Source: Gemmatimonadota bacterium
GTDB taxonomy: Bacteria; Gemmatimonadota; Gemmatimonadetes; Gemmatimonadales; Gemmatimonadaceae
DNA length: 64,000 bases
Direction: 5' to 3'
NCBI GenBank assembly: GCA_016714015.1
Contig: JADJNZ010000001.1
Coordinates: forward strand, 868,001 to 932,000
Shown here: piece after piece, positions 18,604-27,398 of the stretch
Layout: the number at the start of each line of letters is the position of its first letter
How positions within the stretch are numbered: position 1 is the stretch's first letter
Translations under genes and position numbers: made by a program
Notes under the pieces: model-generated
Seen by the model: the letters and a program-made list of their open reading frames with translations, nothing else
Databases searched by the model: none
Told to the model about the DNA's origin: nothing

Positions 18604-19074
18604 TCAGGCCGCGGCTTCGGGCCGCAGCTTCCCGTACGCGCCGAGCGCCTGCTTGAGTGCCAGCCGCGCCGACATCTCCAACTCGTACTCGACGCTGATC
18701 TCGTTGAACTGGGCCGCGCCGTGCTTCTTGAGTCGCGTCGCGATCGCGTCGCTCTGCGCGTGCCGACGGCAGTACTCGCGCGCCGCCATCCAGAGCCCGT
18801 TCGCCGCCTTCCAGAGCTCCTCGCTCTCCTTGCCGCGCCCCTCCTTCGCCGCCTCCTCGTAGCGGGTCGTCGCCTTCGCGAGCAGCGTGTCGCAGAGGTC
18901 CACGACCTCGGCCACTCCTTCGAGCTCCATGTCGTCGAGCTGGTGCCCCAGCACCTTCGTCAACCGCTGGTGCTGGTTGCAACTCTCGTCGGCCGCCCGA
19001 TAGAGCGCGTCGGCGGCATCACGGAGCGGGTGCGACGACGGCTTGGACGGACGGGGCTGGGGCTTGGTCGGCAT
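18604..19074 (-). CDS. hypothetical all-helical protein
   Basis: About 156 aa. A basic proline-rich N-terminal tail is followed by four or five amphipathic helices (DAADALYRAADESCNQHQ, EGVAEVVDLCDTLLAKATTR, SARLALKQALGAYGKL). No signal peptide and no domain that I recognise; the spacing suggests a helical-bundle protein. I prefer the ATG at 19074, but a TTG at 19134 would add 20 arginine/proline-rich residues. Neither start has a good ribosome binding site. It is last in the minus-strand run that begins with ispH. Confidence 0.55.
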   Translation of the reverse strand: MPTKPQPRPSKPSSHPLRDAADALYRAADESCNQHQRLTKVLGHQLDDMELEGVAEVVDLCDTLLAKATTRYEEAAKEGRGKESEELWKAANGLWMAAREYCRRHAQSDAIATRLKKHGAAQFNEISVEYELEMSARLALKQALGAYGKLRPEAAA

Positions 19075-19143
19075 CTGCGATGGTCTGGGTGGAGGAGTGC
19101 GTGAACTCTGCCTCGGCGCAGGGCGACCGCGCAACGGGTCCGC

Positions 19144-19914
19144 CTAGCGGATCTCGCCCACCCGGAGGAACAGCGGCCAGGTGACCTGGCGTCGCGGCGT
19201 CTCCCCCCACGCGGACGCGAGTTCGCGCTCGAACGCGAGGATCGGTTCTTCCCCCCGCGCCGCGATCAGCCGCTGCGTGCCCGACCATGACCGCAGGAAT
19301 CCGCGATACTGCGCCAGCGTCCAGTCCTCGTGCATCTCGAACGGCGGTGCCACCAGTTCGTCGATCGGCAGTGCGATGGTACGATACTCGTCGTGGATGA
19401 GCGCGTGCTCCGCCGGCCAGTAGTGCCCGAGGGTGACGTCGTGATGGTGCCGCACCAGCAGGTCGATGGCCGGCGTGACCTGGCTATGCGTGTAGGCGAA
19501 CGCCGCGAGCACGCCCCCCGGCTGCAGTATGCGCCGCACCTCCCGGCAGAACGCCTCCGCGTCGAACCAGTGGAGCGCCTGGCCCACCGTGACCAACTGC
19601 GCCGAATGGTCGGCGATGCCGCTGTCGTACGCCGCGATCCGATAGGTGATGCGCGCATGCGCCTCGGCGTTCGCGATCTGCTCCGCGCTCGCGTCCGTGG
19701 CGACCACCTGCGCGAACCGGGTCACGAGTCCGGTCGCGACCTGGCCGTTCCCCGTCCCGGCATCCCAGGCGAGCGCGGTGCCGGGCGCCACGACCGCGAG
19801 CCAATGGAAGAGCGCGAGCGGATACCGAGGCCGATAGGCCGCGTACGTCCCCGCGTGCGCGGAGAAGTGGTCCTGGAACGCGCGCGTCGAGCGCGGCGTG
19901 GGCGGTCGGGTCAC
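19144..19914 (-). CDS. class I SAM-dependent methyltransferase
   Basis: A 256-aa methyltransferase. Motif I is ALAWDAGTGNGQVATGL, the acidic residue of motif II is VVATDASAEQ, and motif IV/post-I reads LVTVGQALHWFD. The HWF signature and the N-terminal FSAHAGTYAAYRPRYP resemble the trans-aconitate methyltransferase/CRG1-like group that acts on small molecules. Its start overlaps the end of the beta-propeller gene by four bases (ATGA). Substrate unknown. Confidence 0.85.
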   Translation of the reverse strand: MTRPPTPRSTRAFQDHFSAHAGTYAAYRPRYPLALFHWLAVVAPGTALAWDAGTGNGQVATGLVTRFAQVVATDASAEQIANAEAHARITYRIAAYDSGIADHSAQLVTVGQALHWFDAEAFCREVRRILQPGGVLAAFAYTHSQVTPAIDLLVRHHHDVTLGHYWPAEHALIHDEYRTIALPIDELVAPPFEMHEDWTLAQYRGFLRSWSGTQRLIAARGEEPILAFERELASAWGETPRRQVTWPLFLRVGEIR

Positions 19915-20783
19915 CTCGGGTCCTCCGCCACGAAGGCGATGCGGTCACCCCGTGGACTGAGCGCGAGCCGCGTGATCCCGCGGACGCCGAGCTCGGCGAA
20001 GTCCGCGAGCACGTCCCATCGATCGTCCACGCGCACCAGCAACTGCGTGCCCCGCGACACGAGGAGCCGGCCGTTCGGGGTCCACAGGTGATAGTCCGAG
20101 CGTGCCGGCGCGGGCGCGATGCGCCGGATCGCCTGCGTGCGCACGTCGACCTCGCTGATCCAGCTGGTGTCGCGACCGACCTGAAGGAACGTGAACGCAT
20201 CGCGCCCGGGGACGCGCACCAGCGCCCGCCCGATGTCGCGGGCGAGCGTGTCGGCTCGCTCCGTGCGCGCATCCACGAGCACGAGCGCGTTCGGCGACCC
20301 CAGCACGAACGTTCCCAGGGTCACATCGCCCACCCACACGTGGTAGCCCACCGGGCGTAGCGCGCGCAGCACGAGTTCCGCCCCCGTGCCGTCCGACCGG
20401 AACCGCCACAACCGCTGCGTCGAGTCGGCCTCCACGCGGATCACCGAGAAGCCGTCGTCGCGCGGCAGGAGCGTGGCCGAGTACTCGCTCTCGGCCGTCC
20501 GGGTCACGCGCGTCGCGGGGCCGCCTTCGATGGACACGCGCCAGATGTCGGCCTGCCCGTCAGCGTGTGTGCTCGTGAACAGGATCGCCGTCCCGTCACG
20601 CGTGAATGCCGGCTGGTTGTCGTATCCCGGGCGTTGCGTGACGTTCACCGGACGCCCGATCGAGAGGCGCCCGGCGACATCGCTGAACGGAGCCACGAGG
20701 ATGTCGGTGCCGCCCTGTCCGAGCGCACCCTGCGGCAGGACCGCGGCGCCGAGCACCGCGGAGAGGATGATGTGACGGATCAT
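19911..20783 (-). CDS. secreted TolB-like beta-propeller protein
   Basis: A 290-aa protein with a signal peptide (MIRHIILSAVLGAAVLPQGALGQ) and repeated propeller blades such as NQPAFTRDGTAILFTSTHADGQADIW, here naming only the pattern DG-ILFTS-ADIW, and a final SPRGDRIAFVAED. It looks like a PD40/WD40-like periplasmic propeller rather than full TolB, since no D1 domain is present. It overlaps both neighbours by four bases, so it belongs to the fumarylacetoacetase operon. Its role there is unknown. Confidence 0.75.
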   Translation of the reverse strand: MIRHIILSAVLGAAVLPQGALGQGGTDILVAPFSDVAGRLSIGRPVNVTQRPGYDNQPAFTRDGTAILFTSTHADGQADIWRVSIEGGPATRVTRTAESEYSATLLPRDDGFSVIRVEADSTQRLWRFRSDGTGAELVLRALRPVGYHVWVGDVTLGTFVLGSPNALVLVDARTERADTLARDIGRALVRVPGRDAFTFLQVGRDTSWISEVDVRTQAIRRIAPAPARSDYHLWTPNGRLLVSRGTQLLVRVDDRWDVLADFAELGVRGITRLALSPRGDRIAFVAEDPR

Positions 20784-22093
20784 TCTGCCCCCTGGAGTGT
20801 CCCCGTGCACGCGCCGAACCCGATCCGCGCCGCGCCCGGCGCCTCGCACCAGCCGCGCAACGTGACTTCGTCGCCATCGGCAAGGAAGGCGCGCGTCTCG
20901 CCGGTGGAGAGCGTGACGGGCTCGCTGCCGCGCCACGCGAGCTCGAGCAGGCAACCGCGCCCGCTCCTCTCGGGCCCTGAGACGGTCCCGCTCGCGAGGA
21001 GATCGCCCGCCCGGAGGTTGCAGCCGTTGCTCGCGTGATGCGTGAGCATCTGCGCCAGCGTCCAGTACATCCGCGTGAACGAGCCCTGGCTCAGCCGCTC
21101 CGCCGGGCGCCCCTGCTCGCGCATCACGGCCGTGCGCAACCACACCTCGAGCGTGATCGCGAACCCGCCGCGCGCGCGATCGCCCTCGGCGAGCAGGTAG
21201 GGCAAGAGCGCAGGGTCGCCGGCGCCCCGCGGACGAGCCGGCACGCGGAACGGCGCGAGCGCGTCGAGCGAGACCACCCAGGGCGAGACCGTCGTGGCGA
21301 AATTCTTCGCGAGGAAGGGCCCGAGCGGCTGGTACTCCCACGTCTGCAGGTCGCGCGCCGACCAGTCGTTCACGAGCACCAGTCCCGCGAGGTGCGTCTC
21401 CGCATCGGCCAGCGCGATGCTCGTGCCCATGGCGTTCCCCCCGGCGATGAACGCGCCCACCTCGAGCTCGTAGTCCATGCGCGCGCTCGGCGCGAAGGAC
21501 GGCGGCCCCTCGGGCTTCGCCGAGACCTGCCCGTGCGGTCTCACCACCGCGGTCCCGCTCGGCACCAGCGACGAGGCGCGTCCATGGTAGCCGATCGGCA
21601 GGTGCTTGTAGTTCGGCAGCAGCGGTTGGTCCGGCCGGAACATCGAGCCGACGTTCGTCGCGTGATCGATGCTCGCGTAGAAGTCGGTATAGTCGCCGAC
21701 CTCGGCCGGCAGCCGCATCGTGACCTCGCGCGCCGGGAGGATCAGGGTGCCGTCCGCCTCCGCGCGCGCACCCTCGGGCGTATCCGCCCGCAGCATCGCG
21801 CTGACGCGCGCCCGGAGCGCCGAGAGCGCCGGGCGGCCTAGGGCGAAGAGCGCGTTCAGGGTCTCGGCCCCCGCCGCTTCGACGAGTCGTGCGTCGAGCC
21901 CGTCGAGGTGGCCCTGGTCGCGCGCCGCCCGAAGGTCAAGCACGTCGTCGCCGATCGCCACGCCGACCCGCGGCGCGAGCCCCGAGGTGAAGGCTCCCAG
22001 CGGGAGGTTCTGCAGAGGGAAGTCGGTGCCGTCCGCGTGCGCGGAGGCCACCCAGGATCGAAGCGTCGGGTCGAGTGTCGGGTCGGTCGGCAT
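20780..22093 (-). CDS. fahA: fumarylacetoacetase
   Basis: A 437-aa enzyme that hydrolyses 4-fumarylacetoacetate to fumarate and acetoacetate, the last step of tyrosine/homogentisate breakdown. The N-terminal FAH_N domain (DFPLQNLPLGAF) is followed by the catalytic domain with DYTDFYASIDHATNVG and YHGRASSLVPSGT; metal ligands include Asp and Glu residues in MDYELEVGAFI and LVNDWSARDLQ. Length matches the family. It ends with an ATGA overlap with the propeller gene and begins two bases before the end of the upstream unknown gene. No homogentisate dioxygenase gene is visible in the window. Confidence 0.94.
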   Translation of the reverse strand: MPTDPTLDPTLRSWVASAHADGTDFPLQNLPLGAFTSGLAPRVGVAIGDDVLDLRAARDQGHLDGLDARLVEAAGAETLNALFALGRPALSALRARVSAMLRADTPEGARAEADGTLILPAREVTMRLPAEVGDYTDFYASIDHATNVGSMFRPDQPLLPNYKHLPIGYHGRASSLVPSGTAVVRPHGQVSAKPEGPPSFAPSARMDYELEVGAFIAGGNAMGTSIALADAETHLAGLVLVNDWSARDLQTWEYQPLGPFLAKNFATTVSPWVVSLDALAPFRVPARPRGAGDPALLPYLLAEGDRARGGFAITLEVWLRTAVMREQGRPAERLSQGSFTRMYWTLAQMLTHHASNGCNLRAGDLLASGTVSGPERSGRGCLLELAWRGSEPVTLSTGETRAFLADGDEVTLRGWCEAPGAARIGFGACTGTLQGAE

Positions 22094-22095
22094 GC

Positions 22096-23034
22096 TCAGC
22101 GCAGTCGGAGCGAGGTGAGATCCTGCACCGGCTCCTCGAACGAGCAGGAGCCGAAGGAGCCCGCAAGACGGGCACGGGTCCGGGCGATCGCGTCGCCCGA
22201 GAGGAGATGCGTCCGCCAGCCGATCGACTCGGGGCGCACGACGATCGCCGACGCATCGCGCTCTTCGAGCAGCGGCGCGACCTGATCCGGCGCGAGACCC
22301 GATTCGAGGAAAGCCGCCGTGAGGAAGATGTTCAGGAAGCCGTACATCGTGCCCCGAGGCGCATCCGTCGCATACGTAAGCGCGTACTCGCCGCGCAGCG
22401 GGTGATGCAAGCCTGCGGTCGCCTTGAAGGGGACGCCGCCCCGCACGCACGAGACGAGGAATCGCAGCACCTCGGGCGGCGAGGGGAACGCATCTGCCGT
22501 CACACCGCCCGTGCGGACCTTCGCGCGGAGTCCGTGAGCGCCCAGCGCCTCGACGAGGGGTGCGGGATCCTCTCGGACCGGGATCTCGACGTACGTCGCG
22601 TAGGCACCGAGGACCGCGGCGATGGCGGTCATCGCAGCGACGGCGTCCGCACGCGTCTCGACGGTGTCGACCACCAGACGTCGCCGCTCCCGCGCGTTGA
22701 AGGCGGCGAGCGACGGCGCGTCATCCACCCCCGCGAGGACGCTCAGTCGCCAGGGAGCCCGGTCGGCCGGCGCGAGCGTTGGGGGGAGCGCGTCGACAGC
22801 CGCGGCGCACTCCTCCAGCCGCGCGAAGGGGACGACGAAGCGCCCGAGCAGCGCCCGGTCAGTCCCGCGCACGTACGTCGCATGGCGTGCCACCGCCTCG
22901 GGCATCGGCAACGCGGCGGGGGGGAACAGTCCGGCGTAGTCGACCAGGCCGTCGAGGAGTGCGCTGAGTGCGGTGCCGCGCCCCGACGGATGAGCGTCGC
23001 CATCACGCGGGTGATCGGCCGACGGTCCGCTCAC
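22096..23034 (-). CDS. conserved protein of unknown function next to fumarylacetoacetase
   Basis: A 312-aa cytoplasmic protein without signal peptide or membrane segments. Distinct strings are LVDYAGLFPPAALPM near residue 30, YVEIPV near 165, KVRTGG near 195 and FKATAGLHHPLRGEY near 225. The alternating strand/helix pattern with KVRTGG and KATAGLHHP suggests a TIM barrel, but this is only a guess. The GTG at 23034 overlaps the stop of the upstream mutarotase-like gene (GTGA). Tight coupling on both sides suggests a role in the same pathway as fumarylacetoacetase. Confidence 0.7.
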   Translation of the reverse strand: MSGPSADHPRDGDAHPSGRGTALSALLDGLVDYAGLFPPAALPMPEAVARHATYVRGTDRALLGRFVVPFARLEECAAAVDALPPTLAPADRAPWRLSVLAGVDDAPSLAAFNARERRRLVVDTVETRADAVAAMTAIAAVLGAYATYVEIPVREDPAPLVEALGAHGLRAKVRTGGVTADAFPSPPEVLRFLVSCVRGGVPFKATAGLHHPLRGEYALTYATDAPRGTMYGFLNIFLTAAFLESGLAPDQVAPLLEERDASAIVVRPESIGWRTHLLSGDAIARTRARLAGSFGSCSFEEPVQDLTSLRLR

Positions 23035-24002
23035 GCGGGAGCCCCCGCGCGGAGCACCATCGTCCAGTGCCGCGGCTCCCCCGGCACGAGCCACGCGACG
23101 GACTGCCACTCCCCGAGGGCGTCCGCGTAGCGGTCCGGTGCACCGAGCGACGGCATGACCGCGAGCGACGGCGCGGCGCCGCGCGAGAAGGGGCCGCGAC
23201 GTACACCCGTGCGCAGGCCGCCCCGGTCCAGCATCACGCCCACATGGGGCACGCCCTCGCCGTCCATCGCGATGGAGAGCGCCGCCTCGCCTTGCCGCAC
23301 CTGCAGCGCCGAGCGGGACCCGGCGAGGTCGAGCCACCCGGTGACCATCGCGGCGCGGGGGAGCTGCCAGGGGTTCGCGAGGTCGTACACGCGCCCGCGG
23401 AGTGGCAAGCGCGGCCACTGTGGTGCGGCCGGCACCGGTGGATCGGCCTCCACCCCCGCGACCGTCTGCACGCGGAACCGCGTCGCCTCCGGCATCCTGA
23501 GCCGAGTCTGCGCATCGAGCGGGAGCAGCAGGCACGCGCTCCAGAGGAACGGCAACCGCTGGGTCCCCGTCGCGACCGCCTCGTAGCGCGCCTCGATGGC
23601 GCCGTCGGGCCGGACGAGGAGCGTGCGCGTGAGCGTCCACGGCAGGCGTTCTCCGCGCCAGGTGCAGCGGAGCGAGTGCCCATCGGTGCTCGTGCGCAGG
23701 TCGAGTTCGGGCACCTGGAGCCGTGCCTCGCCGCCCGCGGGAATCGGTCGGCCGCCGATACCCTTCACCCATTCGGGGACGGTGCCGGCACCGGCCGCGG
23801 GAGCGCACTCATCCCAGCCCGCACCGGCGAGGACCCCCAGCGCGCCCGACGGCGCAGCGCCGCCCTGCACCAACCACTCGCGCCCGCGCAAGCGCAACGA
23901 GCGGATCCGCCCCCCCATCGCCGGGACGACCTCCACGCGCGCATCGCCGCCCTCCAGGGCGATGAAGCCCGGCTCGGTGGCCGCGACGCGCGGCGCCGTC
24001 AC
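23031..24002 (-). CDS. galactose-mutarotase-fold protein (aldose 1-epimerase-like)
   Basis: A 323-aa beta-sandwich protein related to aldose 1-epimerases: EVVPAMGGRIRSLRLRGREW at the start, GWDECAPAAGAG and a late VMPSLGAPD segment. The classic epimerase catalytic His pair and Glu are not clearly placed, so catalytic activity is uncertain. It lies 34 bases downstream of ispH and overlaps the next gene by four bases, heading the fahA segment of the run. Confidence 0.7.
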   Translation of the reverse strand: MTAPRVAATEPGFIALEGGDARVEVVPAMGGRIRSLRLRGREWLVQGGAAPSGALGVLAGAGWDECAPAAGAGTVPEWVKGIGGRPIPAGGEARLQVPELDLRTSTDGHSLRCTWRGERLPWTLTRTLLVRPDGAIEARYEAVATGTQRLPFLWSACLLLPLDAQTRLRMPEATRFRVQTVAGVEADPPVPAAPQWPRLPLRGRVYDLANPWQLPRAAMVTGWLDLAGSRSALQVRQGEAALSIAMDGEGVPHVGVMLDRGGLRTGVRRGPFSRGAAPSLAVMPSLGAPDRYADALGEWQSVAWLVPGEPRHWTMVLRAGAPA

Positions 24003-24036
24003 GCGCGTGCTCCGCCCCGCACGTGCGGCCGAGCGC

Positions 24037-25251
24037 TCACGTGATCGACGCCAAGTCCACGCCGCGAGTCGCTAGCACGCGCGCGACGGTCTCGCCGATC
24101 TTGTTGTTCGGCGTGCTGGCGCCGGCCGTGAGGCCGACCCGCACCGGCCCTTCGGCCGCGAGCCAGTGTGCCGTCACGACTTCCTTTCCTGTCGTGAGGT
24201 CGCGGTGCCGCACCGTCCCGGCCGCGGGGTCGAGCCCGGCCGCGTCCTCGAGATGGAAGGTCGTCACGCGCTCGGCGCACAGCGCCGCGAGCGAGATCGT
24301 GTTGCTCGAGTTGTATCCCCCGACCACGAGCATCACGTCGAGCGGCTCGACGAGCAGCGCATTCACCGCGTCCTGGCGGTCCTGCGTCGCGCTGCAGATC
24401 GTGTCAAACGTGCGGAAGTGCTCGGCGCGATGCGCCTCGCCGTGCGCGCGGGCCATCGCCTGCCCCACCGCCTCGCCGATCGCGAGCGACTCGCGCGCGA
24501 GCATCGTCGTCTGGTTCGCGACGCCGATCCGCTGCAGGTGGAGATCCGGATCGAACTGCGGGCTCGCCGCGTGCGCGTACTTCGAGAGGAACACCTCACG
24601 GCCGCCCGCGAAGGTGCCCGCGATGTACGCCATCACGTCCTCCGCCTGCGCCATGTCGCGCACCACGAGGTACGTCCCGTTGGGGAATTTCTCCACCTGC
24701 GACGCCGTCGCCCGCGTCTCCTCGTGGTAGTACTTCCCGTGGATCAGCGAGGTGAAGCCGTCACGCGCGTAGACCTCGACCCGCTTCCAGACGTTGAGCA
24801 CCGAGCCGCAGGTCGTGTCGACCATCACGCAGCCGCGCTCGCGCAGCGTCTGGAAATCGTGGATCGTCACGCCGAAGGCCGGCAGGATGACGACATCCTC
24901 CGGCTTCACGCCCGAGTAGTCGAACCCCTTGTCGCTGGGAGCGAGAAAGACGATCCCCATCTCCTTCAGCTTCGCGTTCACGTGCGGGTTGTGGATGATC
25001 TCGCCCGCGAGGTAGATGCGCCGGTCGGGGAACTTGGCGCGCGTCTGGTACGCGTATTCCACCGCGCGCTCCACGCCGTAGCAGAAGCCGAACTCCTTTG
25101 CGAGGCGGATCGTCACCGGACCGGCAACGAGGGTGTGGTCGCGTGCGCGGAGGAGATCAACCAACTGGCCGTCGTAGTCGGCGGTCAGGGTGTCCTGAAC
25201 CTCGGTCTTGAGACCGAAGCCCTTGCGGAAGTAGGTGGACTCGGAGGACAT
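24037..25251 (-). CDS. ispH: 4-hydroxy-3-methylbut-2-enyl diphosphate reductase
   Basis: The last MEP-pathway enzyme, an iron-sulfur protein giving IPP and DMAPP. Three cluster cysteines are visible in EFGFCYGVERA, VDTTCGSVLN and DTICSATQDR. At 404 aa it is the long form found in cyanobacteria, plants and some other phyla rather than the about 315-aa E. coli form. TATCTT lies six bases upstream of the ATG with no ribosome binding site between, which suggests a leaderless transcript. It is first in the minus-strand run. Confidence 0.95.
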   Translation of the reverse strand: MSSESTYFRKGFGLKTEVQDTLTADYDGQLVDLLRARDHTLVAGPVTIRLAKEFGFCYGVERAVEYAYQTRAKFPDRRIYLAGEIIHNPHVNAKLKEMGIVFLAPSDKGFDYSGVKPEDVVILPAFGVTIHDFQTLRERGCVMVDTTCGSVLNVWKRVEVYARDGFTSLIHGKYYHEETRATASQVEKFPNGTYLVVRDMAQAEDVMAYIAGTFAGGREVFLSKYAHAASPQFDPDLHLQRIGVANQTTMLARESLAIGEAVGQAMARAHGEAHRAEHFRTFDTICSATQDRQDAVNALLVEPLDVMLVVGGYNSSNTISLAALCAERVTTFHLEDAAGLDPAAGTVRHRDLTTGKEVVTAHWLAAEGPVRVGLTAGASTPNNKIGETVARVLATRGVDLASIT

Positions 25252-25257
25252 CTTCGA

Positions 25258-25263
25258 AAGATA
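25258..25263 (-). promoter_or_regulatory. -10-like hexamer TATCTT before ispH
   Basis: TATCTT is followed by TCGAAG and then the ispH ATG. If used as a -10 element the transcript would begin at or next to the start codon. No convincing -35 element. Confidence 0.4.
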
Positions 25264-25381
25264 AGGTCGGAGCGGGGGGACCGCATGATGAACGACTGCC
25301 CGCTTCGCTCGGGTCCCGACCGACGGCCCCGACCGCGATCCCCGCAGGCGGCCCTGCCTCGCGCTCCGGCACCGTACGGGA

Positions 25382-25387
25382 TAAGTT
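25382..25387 (+). promoter_or_regulatory. -10-like hexamer TAAGTT before sthA
   Basis: TAAGTT lies seven bases before the sthA ATG with no ribosome binding site, mirroring the arrangement at ispH on the other side of the 143-bp divergent gap. No convincing -35 element. Confidence 0.4.
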
Positions 25388-25394
25388 CGGCCCG

Positions 25395-26870
25395 ATGAGC
25401 GAGCACTTCGATCTCTGCGTGATCGGGAGCGGACCGGCCGGCGAGAAGGGCGCCGCCCAGGCCGCCTACTTCGGCAAGAAGGTCTGCCTCGTCGAGCGCA
25501 CCCCGCGGCCCGGCGGGGCGGCGGTGAACACCGGCACCATCCCCTCCAAGACGCTCCGCGAGACCGCGCTCTACTTCAGCGGCCTCCGCCAGCGCGGCAT
25601 GTACGGCATCGAGTACCGCGTGAAGGCCGACCTCACCATCGGCGACTTCATGTACCGTGAGCGTGCGGTCGTCGACTCGGCCTGGCAGCACATCGAGCAG
25701 AACCTGGCGCGGCACGGCATCACTCGCGTCCAAGGCCGGGCCCGGTTCACCGATGCGGGCACGCTCGAGGTCACGCGCTTCAAGGAGGCTGTGCGCGTCG
25801 TCACCGCGGATGTCTTCCTCGTCGCGACCGGCGCGCAGCCCCAGCATCCGCCCGAGATCCCCTTCGATGGCCGAATCGTCGTCGACAGCGATGATGTCCT
25901 CTCGCTCATGGCCATCCCCCGCCGCCTCGTCGTCATCGGCGGCGGCGTGATCGGATGCGAGTACGCCGGCACCTTCGCCGCCCTCGGCGCCCGCGTGACG
26001 CTCGTCAACGCGAAGGAACGCCTGCTGATGCAGCTCGACGCCGACCTCTCCGACGCACTCCGTCAGGAGATGACGCGTCGCCTCGGCGTCCAGGTCATGC
26101 TCGACACGGGGGTCAGCGGCGTCCACGTCGAGAACGACGTCGCCACCGTCTCCCTCTCCGACGGCCGCACCGTCGACGCCGACTGTGTCCTCTACTGTGC
26201 CGGCCGCGAAGGCAACGTCGCCGGGCTCGGTCTCGAGGCCGCTGGCGTCCGCACCAACCCACGTGGCTTCGTGCAGGTCGATGCGCACTTCCGGACGCAG
26301 AACCCGCGCATCTTCGCCGCCGGCGATGTCATCGGCTTCCCCGCGCTCGCGTCGACCGCCATGGAGCAGGCGCGCGTGGCGATGTGCCACGCCTTCGACC
26401 TCAAGTACAAGACCGCGGTCTCCAACGTCCTGCCCTACGGGGTCTGGAGCGTGCCCGAGGTCGCCACCGTCGGGCTCGGTGAGGACGATGCGCGAGGCCA
26501 GGGGATCAACGTCGAGATCGGGAAGGCCTGGTTCCGCGACAATCCCCGCGGGCAGATCATCGGGGACACGGAGGGCTTCGTGAAGCTCGTGTTCCGCGTC
26601 AGTGACCAGCGGATCATCGGGGCCAGCGTCGTCGGCGAGGGGGCCTGCGAGCTCATCCACATCCCCGCGGCGGTCATCCAGCTCCAGGGGTCAATCGACT
26701 ACTTCATCCAGTGCGTCTTCAACTACCCGACGCTCTCGGATGCCTTCAAGTACGCCGCGTACGATGGGCTGCAGCGCCTGCAGAAGCGCGTGAGCGCGGC
26801 GATGACCGCGCGGAGCCACACCCCGGCGGACGCGGGGCCTACGCTGCCGGCGGCACCCGGAACGGTCTGA
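25395..26870 (+). CDS. sthA: soluble pyridine nucleotide transhydrogenase
   Basis: A 491-aa flavoprotein that moves hydride between NADPH and NAD+. The FAD motif is LCVIGSGPAGEKGAAQAAYF, the NAD(P) motif is LVVIGGGVIGCEYAGTFAAL, and the second FAD motif is RIFAAGDVIGFPALAS. The place of the redox disulfide in dihydrolipoamide dehydrogenase reads AAVNTGTIPSKTLRE without cysteines, which is the mark of SthA. Its 3' end overlaps the convergent thioesterase gene by 32 bp. Confidence 0.94.
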   Translation: MSEHFDLCVIGSGPAGEKGAAQAAYFGKKVCLVERTPRPGGAAVNTGTIPSKTLRETALYFSGLRQRGMYGIEYRVKADLTIGDFMYRERAVVDSAWQHIEQNLARHGITRVQGRARFTDAGTLEVTRFKEAVRVVTADVFLVATGAQPQHPPEIPFDGRIVVDSDDVLSLMAIPRRLVVIGGGVIGCEYAGTFAALGARVTLVNAKERLLMQLDADLSDALRQEMTRRLGVQVMLDTGVSGVHVENDVATVSLSDGRTVDADCVLYCAGREGNVAGLGLEAAGVRTNPRGFVQVDAHFRTQNPRIFAAGDVIGFPALASTAMEQARVAMCHAFDLKYKTAVSNVLPYGVWSVPEVATVGLGEDDARGQGINVEIGKAWFRDNPRGQIIGDTEGFVKLVFRVSDQRIIGASVVGEGACELIHIPAAVIQLQGSIDYFIQCVFNYPTLSDAFKYAAYDGLQRLQKRVSAAMTARSHTPADAGPTLPAAPGTV

Positions 26871-27300
26871 GCGCGTCCTTCACGAACTCCGGCAGCGGCC
26901 GCTTGGTGATCGTCGCCTTGTCCACGCAGACCACCGTCAGCGTCGCCGACGCGCGATGCGCGAGGTCGCGCGCGCGATAGGCCTCGAAGCGCATCGTGAG
27001 CGATGACTCCCCGATGCGCGACACCCCGACGCGGATCTCGAGCAGTTCGTCCATCTCCGCTGGCGAGTGGAACTCCACCGCGAACGCCTTGCGCGGTAGC
27101 TGGACCTGCTTCTGCACGCGCATGACCTCGTACGGCAGTCCCGCCTGCCGGAACATCTCGTGCTCCGCCGACTCGAAGAAGCGCACGTAGGTGCCATAGT
27201 AGATGATGCCGAGGGGATCGCAGTCGCTCCAGCGCACGCGCTCCTGCACGGCGAAGGGGAAAGCGGGCGGGTTCAGTGTCACGAGTGGGTCACCTGACAT
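26839..27300 (-). CDS. acyl-CoA thioesterase, 4HBT hotdog family
   Basis: A 153-aa hotdog-fold protein. The 4HBT active-site motif RVRWSDCDPLGIIYYGTYVR has the catalytic Asp. The ATG at 27300 is preferred over an upstream start, which would add about 24 basic residues not typical of the family. The acyl-CoA substrate is not evident; YbgC-like and aromatic thioesterases share this pattern. The last 11 codons are antisense to sthA. Confidence 0.87.
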   Translation of the reverse strand: MSGDPLVTLNPPAFPFAVQERVRWSDCDPLGIIYYGTYVRFFESAEHEMFRQAGLPYEVMRVQKQVQLPRKAFAVEFHSPAEMDELLEIRVGVSRIGESSLTMRFEAYRARDLAHRASATLTVVCVDKATITKRPLPEFVKDALRPFRVPPAA

Positions 27301-27398
27301 CCGTTGAGGGGAACGCCGACGCGCGGACGCGTACCCAATGGTAACTTCGGCATGGGTGGTCGCGCCCGACACCCATCAGCCTCAACGCGGAGCCCCCC

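Noticed and set aside
25259..25391. Direct repeat GATAAGGTCGG / GATAAGTTCGG in the ispH-sthA gap
   Set aside because: Each is explained by a -10-like hexamer; too short to be called an operator pair.
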